Assembly (NCBI GenBank): GCA_026874595.1
Contig: CM049317.1
Coordinates: 38,226,401 to 38,290,400, forward strand
Length of the DNA: 64,000 nucleotides
Direction of reading: 5' to 3'
Origin: Sipunculus nudus
Lineage: Eukaryota > Annelida > Sipuncula > Golfingiida > Sipunculidae
In this document: positions 10,177-18,944 of the stretch, in pieces
Layout: every line of letters starts with the position of its first letter
Position numbering within the stretch: the first letter of the stretch is position 1
Made by a program: the position numbers and the translations under genes
The notes under the pieces: model-generated
What the model was told of the DNA's origin: nothing
What the model saw: the letters and a program-made list of their open reading frames with translations, nothing else
The model's database searches: none

Positions 10177-11682
10177 TCATTTAAGAATAGTTTGGAATTC
10201 ACTGTCATCCCTTTTTTCTTCTGCGAACTTTGATTGTTCGATGCTCATTCGCGAACTGCAGGAACACAGGATCATGTGACGGTTTTTGGTGTCGAGATGA
10301 GGGCTTCCATTTTTAACGCGTGAAGGCATCAGCACGTGTAAGATCTTAGCGGGCACAGCATCGTCGTCCACGATATTAACCAGCATGGCTAAGAACCTGG
10401 GCGCGGAGAAGGCTACTTCTTGTACTTGAACGGGTGCGCAGTGTCGGCCGGAGAACACATCATGATTGAACAGGACTACACCGTGTGTAGTATTCAGATT
10501 CCAGGTGAAACATTCCACATTGGGCTGTAAGATCTGGAAGATGGGAGTCACATCAGCGGTGATACAGTCATTGCCGAACAGATACCGCATGGCCGCACTT
10601 TGATTGTAGATACCATTCCAGGAATCAGGCAGGGTCTTTGATTCCAGGAAATTGAATTTGATAGCATAGGTGATCAATTCGATGGCGCGGTTACTCAGTA
10701 GGAATCGGAAAATGCATGACGGGACTGTGAATGCGCTCCACCCGTTTTTCAGCTGACCCGGGGCGTGTTGTTTTGACCAATTTTCAGCCAGGAAGTATCG
10801 CGCTTTGGTTTGATGCGAGGTTGTTTTCTCACCCGTTTTCAAATCAACCAGCGCTTCACGTTGCATGATGAGGATAAAATTTTTACCTTCATCCAGAAAT
10901 GCGGCAATTTCTAGACGTGCTCTCCAGAACATATCTTTAGGCGGGGTGCATTCTTTGTGTACGGAAGTTTCATCACAGCGGTTCAAATGGCGCAAGATCT
11001 TGGAGGCCCCATTCATTTCTTCCAGAGTCCATTTTTCTTTGTGACAGAATTCTAAGAAATCAGTAGCCTCTTTTTCCAGGGGATTGGTTTTCACCAGGTA
11101 GACCGTACTAAGAATACGCGATTTCGGTACACCGCATTTCAGCATGGCATTGACAGCACGAATTTGTTCTTTTTTCAGCGCGTCGACCACGGTTGTCATT
11201 GTATCAGTGTGTTTCTCGTAATCAGCATACCCTTGCCACAATTCGAAATCGGGTAGAGATTTCTTGGGTTGTGGTGGTGTTTCAGTTTCCTTGGCGGGGG
11301 GTGGTGGTCCTTCAACGACCATCGGCTCCGGTTCTTTTACCGGTTCTTGCACGTTACCAGTCTCTGGTCCGGGGGTGGCACTTGGAACATTGTTAGTGGA
11401 CGGATGGGTTTCACAGCAAGGCGGGTTGTCCAAGGCTGGTTTCTTGTTTTCAAATATATGATCAAGAGGGCTCGGTTTTATTTGCCCTTCTTCCATCCAC
11501 CTGGCGGCATCTTCTTGATCTTGTAATTTTTGCCATTCTTCACGTGTGAGTTTTTCTTTCTCCATACTGTCAACAAGCACTTGGGGTATTTCGTCTTCAA
11601 ACCAAGCGGGTGATGACCATGTGATTACTCGAGGTGGGTCGGAGTAATCGTAGGAGTCAAGTTTTGAACGATACTTGTACAA
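10177..11682 (-). CDS. Unknown ~500-aa protein with a disrupted N-terminus
   Basis: The open frame of 501 codons has no ATG at its 5' end; its first Met codon is at 11565 (462 aa). Coding-like sequence in the same frame continues upstream to about 11,790 but is cut by an in-frame TAA at 11727-11725. A minus-strand TATAAAAG lies at 11825-11818, and an out-of-frame ATG at 11783. So either the N-terminus is broken (stop plus frame change), it is spliced, or translation now starts at 11565. The protein has an acidic helical N-part, a Pro/Glu-rich linker (about 80-145 of the open frame) and a 330-residue folded region with several Cys and Trp. I recognise no family. It shares a divergent promoter with PolB, suggesting an early function. 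Confidence 0.65.
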   Translation of the reverse strand: MYKYRSKLDSYDYSDPPRVITWSSPAWFEDEIPQVLVDSMEKEKLTREEWQKLQDQEDAARWMEEGQIKPSPLDHIFENKKPALDNPPCCETHPSTNNVPSATPGPETGNVQEPVKEPEPMVVEGPPPPAKETETPPQPKKSLPDFELWQGYADYEKHTDTMTTVVDALKKEQIRAVNAMLKCGVPKSRILSTVYLVKTNPLEKEATDFLEFCHKEKWTLEEMNGASKILRHLNRCDETSVHKECTPPKDMFWRARLEIAAFLDEGKNFILIMQREALVDLKTGEKTTSHQTKARYFLAENWSKQHAPGQLKNGWSAFTVPSCIFRFLLSNRAIELITYAIKFNFLESKTLPDSWNGIYNQSAAMRYLFGNDCITADVTPIFQILQPNVECFTWNLNTTHGVVLFNHDVFSGRHCAPVQVQEVAFSAPRFLAMLVNIVDDDAVPAKILHVLMPSRVKNGSPHLDTKNRHMILCSCSSRMSIEQSKFAEEKRDDSEFQTILK

Positions 11683-11817
11683 TTTGCCTAATCTCTGGAA
11701 CCACAGCGAGTCGGCAGATTCAAGTTAGTAGTTTTGCTTGTTCTCTCGTACAAAATCGAGCAGCTGGAATTTTTCTGCGGCATGGGAGGCGTATGCCAGA
11801 CTTAAAAAGCCCCCCGA

Positions 11818-11932
11818 CTTTTATAGTTTCCAAACCGGAAGTATCAAATATATTATAGATGTCTACCGGAAATGCTTTGAAAAAATTAATACCCACCGGA
11901 AATGCTTTCGACAAAATAACTTCTATTTATAG
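11818..11932. promoter_or_regulatory. Divergent promoter with three ETS-type sites (unknown gene / PolB)
   Basis: TATAAAAG on minus (11825-11818) and TATTTATAG on plus (about 11924-11932) face away from each other. Between them lie ACCGGAAGT at 11834-11842 and ACCGGAAAT at 11865-11873 and 11895-11903. The core GGAA with CCGG context is the ETS-family (GABP-like) consensus. Confidence 0.75.
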
Positions 11933-11972
11933 GAGGTCACGTGGGGTCTTTGCCAGTCATTCAGCGTCAGCC

Positions 11973-14900
11973 ATGGCAACGTCACGACCTTACACGTTAA
12001 TGGAAAAAACCCAGGCCTACTTCAAAAGATTCAAGAAAAAAGGAGTGGTGGTTCAAGTACAGCCTGACTTGGAAAAGCTGAAAAAGAAGAAAACTTATGA
12101 AGCGTTGTACAGTATATTTGAACCGCTGTTGGACGAATGGAAAAAAACTTTAACCGAAGAATGTTTCGCTCAAGTTAACATGATTTCACCAGGTCTACAA
12201 AACAAAGCATTCAATACAAAATGGTTGCGCAAAGAAGATTTAACATTAGAATACATCATGACGCAAGTAGAGAAAACTTTAAACAGCAATGAACATTTTC
12301 GCCTTACCCCAGACTTTGAAATGGAATTGAAGACGGTAGAAATACCTGAATCAGTCGGAGGGCCCTGCAAACAAGTCTGGCAAAAGAACCCACGTACTTA
12401 TTTGGATCCTGGGAAAATATCTCGTGCATACCAACGGGAAGATTGTTTTATTGCCGCTTTTATATTAATGGATTGGAACAATCAAAACAGATTTCCACGC
12501 CATTGGCGCACGCGGTCTTTATCGAAAGCCCTGTTGAAAGAATTGGACACAGAAGTTAAAAGAATTAAGAAAGACGCTAAAATCACCCGTTCTCGAGTGA
12601 GCATCAGTGAAATGAAACGGATCAGTGAATTGTTTCCTGACAAGAACATCTTGGTTTTTCATGATGAAGGGGATCAAGTTTTGTTTCGATCAGCAAACTG
12701 GTCGTCAGAGAAACCTACAATTTTAATTTTGGCTAATGATGGGCATGCATGGGGAATTTTAAAAATCAAAAATCATTTATCCAAAACAAGTGATTTTTGT
12801 ATAGTGTGTTTTAAATACATGGGGAAAAAAATGCACCAGTGTGTAGGCGTGTGTAAAATGTGCGGTTTAGCACCTAAGTGTAAATTCAATGAAGACAAAG
12901 ACAAATTAATGAAGTGCAACGATTGCGGGTTTTATGGGTTTTACGGGGAAGAATGTTTTAACAAACATAAGAAATCCATCTCAGGGAAATCGAGCATGTG
13001 TAAAAAAAGAAAAATCTGTGAAAACTGTGGGCAGATTTTATATGATGCCAAACATCAATGTGGTTTTTACAAATGCAATATTTGTCACATGGATGTCGCT
13101 GTGGGTACGGCCCATTCGTGTTACATGAAACCTTTGAAATCAAATTACGTGGATTCAAAACTCCCCCGCCCGTACCTATTTTGGGATACGGAAGCCATGC
13201 AATCCCCGCCGAATGAAAAAGGCATATCGGTGCACACGGTCAATGCCATCGTAGCCCATTACGTGTGCGAATTTTGTTTACAAAAAATTCATATGGAAGA
13301 CGTTCTCCGCGCGGACTCACAAAATTGTAAATGCGGGCGATTTCAGTTTAAAGATGTAAATTCGTTTTTTGATTGGATGTTCCACGATATGCGTTATTGG
13401 TCAGAGAGAACCACTATATGTTTTGCTCATAACTTCGGTGGGTACGACGGCGGTTTCCTGCAACAGTATCTGATTTCAAAAGGATGGGCGGCCGATTACA
13501 TCATTGCCCGCGGGTTACGGGTCATCACTATGAGAGCGAAAAGGGTAGACTTTAAAGATTCGTTGAATTTGATCCCCATCGCATTAGCGAAATTCCCTAA
13601 AGCGTTCGGTTTAACTGAATTGAAGAAAGGGTATTTTCCGTACATGTTCAACACCATGGAAAATGATGATTATGAAGGCCCGATGCCTGAGAAAAGATTT
13701 TTCAAACAAAACGGGAACGCGGAATTCGATCAGTGGTATGAAGACAAAGTCAAATCAGGTTATATTTGGAACCATCAGCAAGAATTGTTTGAGTATTGTA
13801 ACAGCGATGTAGAATTATTAAAACAAGGGTGTTTGAAATTTCGGGAAACGTACCATTTGAAAACAGGGTTTGATATATTCTTGCACTCTTCCACTCTTCC
13901 TGCGGCTTGCATGTATGATTACCGGTTAAATTATTTAAAGCCCAATCAAATCGCCATGATCCCGCCTTTGATTTCACGCACTCATGTATCCGAGAAAGCG
14001 AACCAATGGTTGGATGAATTACAAGTGAACACGCCGTACAAAATTCACCGCGGTGAAGACAATTGGAACGCGAAAGAATGTCAGATTCAATTATGTGACG
14101 GGAAATACGTAACCGTGGATGGGTACTGCCCTGAAACCTTCACCGTGTATGAATTTAACGGGTGTATTTGGCACGGATGCCCTGTATGCACGGATCCTGA
14201 AGGTACGGTGCCGAATTCCAACTTGGTCAATTACCAAGCGCACGCTCACCAAATGAAAAAAGAATCGAAATTGCGTATGACCGGTTATTCAGTGGTATCC
14301 ATTTGGGAACACACGTACGTCCCCCGGAAATCTATCGAGGTAAAAAAACATTTACAACCGCGAGACGCTTTTTTCGGAGGGAGGACCAATGCAACGTGTT
14401 TGTACAAGAAAATCACTAACGCGGATGAAAGGATCGATTATTATGACGTGACATCCTTGTACCCGTTTGTACAAAAAAACAACAAGTACCCTGTGGGTGA
14501 ACCGAAAGTGGTGATGAAACCTACATTAGAAAGATTGAAGCAATCCCCGGGTGGAATTTTTTGTGGTAAATTTCTACCTCCCAAGAATTTGTTCAATCCG
14601 GTATTGCCGTACCGTGCGTGCAATAAATTGATGTTTCCCCTATGCGCGAAATGCGCGGAAACGTGTAACCAAAGGGAAAAATGCCAGCATAAAGAAAGCG
14701 AGCGTGTTTTGGTAGGGTCTTGGTGCATTCCCGAAGTCAAAACAGCTTTGGAGAAAGGATATGAATTAATAGAGGGGTATGAAATGTGGGAATGGGAAAA
14801 TTGGGAATTCATTTTCGGCCCATACATCGAGAAATGGTATGTGGAGAAAACCCAGGCTTCAGGTTGGCCTACAGACGACCCGATGGAACGTACAGAGTAT

Positions 14901-15707
14901 GTGAAATTGTTGAAAGAGAAACAAGGCATTACCATTGATCCTGATAAAGTCGCCCTTAACCCAGCATTACGGTTTGTTGCCAAACAAGCCTTGAACACCT
15001 TGTGGGGAAAGTTTGGTCAGAAAGACGGGCAAGTTAAAAAAGTGCAAGTGACCGATTACGACGAATTGATCAACATATTAGATGATCCGACAGCAGATGT
15101 ATTGGACATTGTGAATCTGGGCGAACACGTTGTGCAAGTAGAATGGAAGAAAACCGAAGACGACTACGATTTGGGCCGTACCAACAATGTGGTGATAGCT
15201 GCTTTTACGACCTGTTATGGTCGAATGGAACTGTACAAAATTTTAGATTTTTTGCAGGAAAGGGTATTGTATTTCGACACTGATTCCGTGATATTTTATT
15301 CAGGGCCCAACGACCTACCGTTACCGACGGGGCCGTTGATGGGGGATTTAACAGATGAGTTGGATGGTGGGAAGATTGTAGAATTTGTGAGTGGGGGACC
15401 CAAGAATTATGGGTATTTGGGGGTAGACAGAAACGGGAAGAAAATGGCGTGTCAGAAAGCCCGAGGGTTTCAAATTGAAGGGAAGGTGGATTTTTATGAT
15501 TTAAAGAATATGGTTGATGCTTTATTGAAGGGTGAGGTACAGACCCCAATGAATGTCCCTATTGAATTCCATGTGTTACGGGATAAGCAAGGCAATGTGA
15601 AATCCATGCAATTGGATAAAATGTATACAGCTGTATATGACAAACGCCGGTTTTGGCGTGAAGGCGATGGCCTTGATATGTACACTACATTTCCTTATGG
15701 TTTTTGA
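11973..15707 (+). CDS. polB: Protein-primed-type family B DNA polymerase (PolB), 1244 aa
   Basis: Start chosen at 11973 (GCCATGG, about 45 bp after the TATA-like box); an in-frame ATG at 11859 lies before that box. The N-terminal region has a Cys158...His258 pair in 'EDCFIAAF' and 'DGHAWGIL' contexts, which resembles an OTU/papain-like fold (inference). A Cys-rich, zinc-finger-like cluster follows (about 275-390). 3'-5' exonuclease: FWDTEA with D405 and E407, HNFGGYDGGF, and YCNSDVELL. A GCIWHGCPVC block, typical of Polinton and plasmid PolBs, precedes the palm. Polymerase: DVTSLYP (D825, motif A), KQALNTLWGKFG (motif B) and FDTDS (D1102, D1104, motif C). All catalytic residues are present. 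It should replicate the element, probably by protein priming from the TIRs. AATAAA at 15709-15714 follows immediately after the stop. Confidence 0.96.
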   Translation: MATSRPYTLMEKTQAYFKRFKKKGVVVQVQPDLEKLKKKKTYEALYSIFEPLLDEWKKTLTEECFAQVNMISPGLQNKAFNTKWLRKEDLTLEYIMTQVEKTLNSNEHFRLTPDFEMELKTVEIPESVGGPCKQVWQKNPRTYLDPGKISRAYQREDCFIAAFILMDWNNQNRFPRHWRTRSLSKALLKELDTEVKRIKKDAKITRSRVSISEMKRISELFPDKNILVFHDEGDQVLFRSANWSSEKPTILILANDGHAWGILKIKNHLSKTSDFCIVCFKYMGKKMHQCVGVCKMCGLAPKCKFNEDKDKLMKCNDCGFYGFYGEECFNKHKKSISGKSSMCKKRKICENCGQILYDAKHQCGFYKCNICHMDVAVGTAHSCYMKPLKSNYVDSKLPRPYLFWDTEAMQSPPNEKGISVHTVNAIVAHYVCEFCLQKIHMEDVLRADSQNCKCGRFQFKDVNSFFDWMFHDMRYWSERTTICFAHNFGGYDGGFLQQYLISKGWAADYIIARGLRVITMRAKRVDFKDSLNLIPIALAKFPKAFGLTELKKGYFPYMFNTMENDDYEGPMPEKRFFKQNGNAEFDQWYEDKVKSGYIWNHQQELFEYCNSDVELLKQGCLKFRETYHLKTGFDIFLHSSTLPAACMYDYRLNYLKPNQIAMIPPLISRTHVSEKANQWLDELQVNTPYKIHRGEDNWNAKECQIQLCDGKYVTVDGYCPETFTVYEFNGCIWHGCPVCTDPEGTVPNSNLVNYQAHAHQMKKESKLRMTGYSVVSIWEHTYVPRKSIEVKKHLQPRDAFFGGRTNATCLYKKITNADERIDYYDVTSLYPFVQKNNKYPVGEPKVVMKPTLERLKQSPGGIFCGKFLPPKNLFNPVLPYRACNKLMFPLCAKCAETCNQREKCQHKESERVLVGSWCIPEVKTALEKGYELIEGYEMWEWENWEFIFGPYIEKWYVEKTQASGWPTDDPMERTEYVKLLKEKQGITIDPDKVALNPALRFVAKQALNTLWGKFGQKDGQVKKVQVTDYDELINILDDPTADVLDIVNLGEHVVQVEWKKTEDDYDLGRTNNVVIAAFTTCYGRMELYKILDFLQERVLYFDTDSVIFYSGPNDLPLPTGPLMGDLTDELDGGKIVEFVSGGPKNYGYLGVDRNGKKMACQKARGFQIEGKVDFYDLKNMVDALLKGEVQTPMNVPIEFHVLRDKQGNVKSMQLDKMYTAVYDKRRFWREGDGLDMYTTFPYGF

Positions 15708-15723
15708 AAATAAAGTTTGTGTG

Positions 15724-15730
15724 TATAAAT
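15724..15730 (+). promoter_or_regulatory. TATA box of the ATPase gene
   Basis: TATAAAT, 36 bp before the 15760 ATG and just after the PolB polyadenylation signal. Its position supports the 15760 start over the upstream in-frame ATG at 15637. Confidence 0.7.
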
Positions 15731-15759
15731 ATCTGTGTGGTCATTGTTTTTTTCAAAAG

Positions 15760-16380
15760 ATGTGGTACAAATTCCATCATCCGTTTACCATGTTGATCGC
15801 CGGACCAACCTCGTCCGGGAAAACAGTGTGGGTGTGCAAGTTGATCAAACATATGACTGAAATGATTGATCCGGTACCTGAACGAGTGCTGTGGTGTTAT
15901 GCCGAACCTCAAGCCATTTATACCGAGTTAAAACAAATGTTAAAAGATAAAATATTTTTTCAAGAAGGGTTACCTCCGAGAAATATAAAAGCCGGGACGT
16001 TATTAGTCATCGACGATTTGATGCGAGAAAGCGGTGTAGAAACAGCAAAAATATTTGAAAAAGGAAGCCATCACAGAAACATATCTATTATCTTTATCGC
16101 TCAAAATTTATTTCATCAGAAAAAAGAACAACGGGACATTTCGTTAAATTCGCATTACATGGTGTTAATGAAAAATCCACGGGACCGTTTACAATTTGAA
16201 TCGTTAGCCCGTCAAGTTTACCCCACCAAAGCAAAAGAATTACGTCACATTTATGAAGATGCTACAAAAGAACCGCACGGGTATTTGTTGTTAGATTTTA
16301 CGCAGAGGTGCCCGGATGAATACCGGTTAAGAACAAAAATATTCCCTGACGAAGAACATATTTATTATCAACCAGAATGA
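15760..16380 (+). CDS. FtsK/HerA-A32-type genome packaging ATPase, 206 aa
   Basis: Walker A GPTSSGKT (residues 15-22), Walker B LLVIDDL (81-87) and a downstream IFIAQN sensor-type strand match the compact packaging ATPases of Polintons, adintoviruses and NCLDV (A32). The start at 15760 puts the P-loop close to the N-terminus, as usual for the family; the longer frame from 15637 would start within PolB. The TGA stop overlaps the next ATG as ATGA (16377-16380). Predicted role: ATP-driven DNA packaging into the capsid. Confidence 0.93.
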   Translation: MWYKFHHPFTMLIAGPTSSGKTVWVCKLIKHMTEMIDPVPERVLWCYAEPQAIYTELKQMLKDKIFFQEGLPPRNIKAGTLLVIDDLMRESGVETAKIFEKGSHHRNISIIFIAQNLFHQKKEQRDISLNSHYMVLMKNPRDRLQFESLARQVYPTKAKELRHIYEDATKEPHGYLLLDFTQRCPDEYRLRTKIFPDEEHIYYQPE

Positions 16381-18911
16381 TTCCGTTTGCAGTACATATT
16401 GCCGGGGTGACGGTGGTAGCGGTGATAGAACTTTTAATTGAGTTGGCCGTGCAAGCCATCGAATGGGGTGTGGAAGAATTATTCAGATACATCCAATGGA
16501 AAAGGGCTGGTATGCCATCATCAGATGCCAGTCAGAAAAAAGGATGGTTACAAATCGAAGGCAACTACCGTGTGTTTTGGCCCCCTCCGGATTCTTACGT
16601 TTTCAGTTTACACGACATTTATGTGAAACAGAAAACAAATAAGAAAGGATATTTAAAAACGAGGTTAGCTTTTGTCAAACAAAAAGATAAAACATTTAAA
16701 ATCCGTTTAGTGAAAGTGCGAAAATCACAATTGGAAGGCCGTATGCAGACCAGCAATGATGCGGGGAGACCGATTATTTTAGATGCGGATACATCTCAGA
16801 AAGTGATTGATTGGTTTAATGAGTCTAAAATTGTTGACCGATGGATTGTCGTCAATACTTTAATGTTGGTCTACCTTCAATTTCCTTGGCATTTATGGTA
16901 TTCAGCATTAATCAATCAACCTTTAGAAGCAAGGTACGTCCCATCATTAACCGAAAAATGGGGAAATAAAGATCCACGGTACCAAACATATTATGACCGT
17001 TACAATTCAAACGGGAAACATTACTGGGCCTACCATAAACGTATCAACGGGAAAACTTATATGCGCGTGGATATCCCGTTACCCATTGAAGAATTAAATG
17101 TTAAAGGGTATATCACCGAAGGCAAACGTGTCCCGTGTTTAACGAGAGACCCGACCTCTAGAAAATATCTAGATATAGGGAAATCGGAATGGTACCATCA
17201 ATTTTTTATTGACATGGAAAAAGGTAAAAAATATCGGGAAGAATTTATGAATGAATTAACAGAAAAAGAAATGTTAGGAAAATCTCCGTTCAGTGGTAAT
17301 AAAAATTTAGAAGATTTTGGAATCCGACCTGTGCCGGGCTTGAGTTCACCGACTAACCGTACTAAAATAACAAAATATGGTTGGGCTCATAAAGACGATG
17401 GGATTTGGATAGAAGAACCGTTTATCAATATATATTTACCTCAATATTATAATATTCACACCAGATATTATAAGAAAAAAACGGTGATGATGAAAGTGAT
17501 TAATAAAGTGCGATTAGCCATACAAAATGAAATGTTTCAATTGTGGCGTCCGGTATGGTGGAAAATCAACGGTCCTGACGCCCCTGGATTTGAAAACGAA
17601 ATGGAAGGAGACCCGTTTTGGGGTGTATCGTTTGATCAGTACGGGACCTTATTTGAATTACCCATACCCCATTTTTACCATCCTCCTCATTTACGTCAAG
17701 AATTATTAGAAATCCGTGAAAGTTTTCATATGGACGCAAAACTGTTATCTATGCCAGCTTTTCATAAAACCCGCCCAGAATCGCGGACGTATAAAGCGTA
17801 TAAACAACTACAACCGTATCAAAATTGGACTTGGTACTTATTACATGCGGAGTATGGTATTTCTGAACAAATTAAACGAAACACACAATTAGATTATCAT
17901 GGGTTAAAAATGTATTATAACATTTTAAGAGAACGCGGGCAGGAAGTAGAAAATTTACCGGATATGCCGGGAAAAATACCTATGAAGATTCATTGGCTAT
18001 TAGAATACATTTTAACGGACGAAACCGTGGATTTGGATACGTCGTATTCCCCGTGGTACAAATTATTTAACGAAGACCAAGTCCGAAAATATCGCAGTAA
18101 ATATTTAAAAGTAAGAAAATATGATTTAGTTTTAAAATTATTTTATGAACGGGATAAAATCGGAGTGGCTGATAAAGCCGTGTTGGGAGAAATTATGGGA
18201 TTAGCCCGACCGTTTATCGGTGCACCCACGTGGGATCCGATGAATCCGTTACCAGAAATTCCTGAATTATACCCTTCTTGGAAAAAAATGGAAACGATGA
18301 AACGACAATTATGGTTAAACGAAACAAAACTGGATTTAGCAAAAGAATGTTTAATTCAAGTGACTCATTTTTTTCGTACATATTCTTATTTCGATACTCG
18401 CGAAGACGACCATAATCCCGCGCGCCGACCTTGGGCGAAACTGTATAAGAGGGTAAACCGTTGGTTGAAAGAATTATGGCAGTTTGAAACAGAAGTGTAT
18501 TTCGTGCATGGCTTTCCACAACCAGGGTTTTGGCGTCATCCAGCTCCCGAAAAAGATTACGGGAAAGGACAAGATGTAGGATATTGGAAAAAAGAACAAG
18601 AAAAAATAAAGAAAGAAATTAAGAAAAAAGAGATTCTAATAACACACGAACAGAAAAAGAGAATCCCGTCCACTTGGGATTGGACAACATTAAAGAAAAA
18701 TTTTTCGGCGTATCACGAGAATAAAGAACATGTGCGCGTGTTAGATTTAATAAGAAAAAAACAACAAGTTAACAGTAAAGTGGAAGACAGTCCTGAAAAG
18801 AAACGGGCTCGAATAGAATACCGTGAAAAAATGAGAGCCTGGTATTCGGTAGGAAAATCAGAACCAAATAAACCGGTTGACACGGGGAAAGGAAGGACGG
18901 TAGGAGTATAA
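16377..18911 (+). CDS. Unknown 844-aa Trp/Tyr-rich protein with N-terminal hydrophobic segment
   Basis: Starts at an ATGA overlap with the ATPase stop and has no TATA box of its own, so it is probably translated from the ATPase transcript by stop-start coupling or leaky scanning. Residues 1-35 form a hydrophobic helix (membrane anchor or fusion-type segment). The remainder is large, soluble-looking and very rich in Trp, Tyr, Lys and Pro, with no Cys-based metal motif. The C-terminal 100 residues are Lys/Glu-rich and helical. I do not recognise a domain. By size and place in the structural block it may be a virion component. The stop codon TAA is embedded in the next gene's TATA box. Confidence 0.85.
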   Translation: MIPFAVHIAGVTVVAVIELLIELAVQAIEWGVEELFRYIQWKRAGMPSSDASQKKGWLQIEGNYRVFWPPPDSYVFSLHDIYVKQKTNKKGYLKTRLAFVKQKDKTFKIRLVKVRKSQLEGRMQTSNDAGRPIILDADTSQKVIDWFNESKIVDRWIVVNTLMLVYLQFPWHLWYSALINQPLEARYVPSLTEKWGNKDPRYQTYYDRYNSNGKHYWAYHKRINGKTYMRVDIPLPIEELNVKGYITEGKRVPCLTRDPTSRKYLDIGKSEWYHQFFIDMEKGKKYREEFMNELTEKEMLGKSPFSGNKNLEDFGIRPVPGLSSPTNRTKITKYGWAHKDDGIWIEEPFINIYLPQYYNIHTRYYKKKTVMMKVINKVRLAIQNEMFQLWRPVWWKINGPDAPGFENEMEGDPFWGVSFDQYGTLFELPIPHFYHPPHLRQELLEIRESFHMDAKLLSMPAFHKTRPESRTYKAYKQLQPYQNWTWYLLHAEYGISEQIKRNTQLDYHGLKMYYNILRERGQEVENLPDMPGKIPMKIHWLLEYILTDETVDLDTSYSPWYKLFNEDQVRKYRSKYLKVRKYDLVLKLFYERDKIGVADKAVLGEIMGLARPFIGAPTWDPMNPLPEIPELYPSWKKMETMKRQLWLNETKLDLAKECLIQVTHFFRTYSYFDTREDDHNPARRPWAKLYKRVNRWLKELWQFETEVYFVHGFPQPGFWRHPAPEKDYGKGQDVGYWKKEQEKIKKEIKKKEILITHEQKKRIPSTWDWTTLKKNFSAYHENKEHVRVLDLIRKKQQVNSKVEDSPEKKRARIEYREKMRAWYSVGKSEPNKPVDTGKGRTVGV

Positions 18912-18914
18912 AAG
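18907..18914 (+). promoter_or_regulatory. TATA box overlapping the 844-aa gene's stop
   Basis: TATAAAAG containing the upstream TAA stop (18909-18911), 38 bp before the 18945 ATG. Confidence 0.75.
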
Positions 18915-18944
18915 AAAGTTATTTAACCGGGATCATACAGAAAA

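Noticed and set aside
14441-15549. Minus-strand ORFs of 114 and 185 codons inside PolB
   Set aside because: They overlap invariant polymerase motifs and have no features of their own.
15637-15759. Extended N-terminus of the packaging ATPase
   Set aside because: It overlaps the PolB 3' end and lies upstream of the TATA box; the 15760 Met gives the usual short lead to the P-loop.
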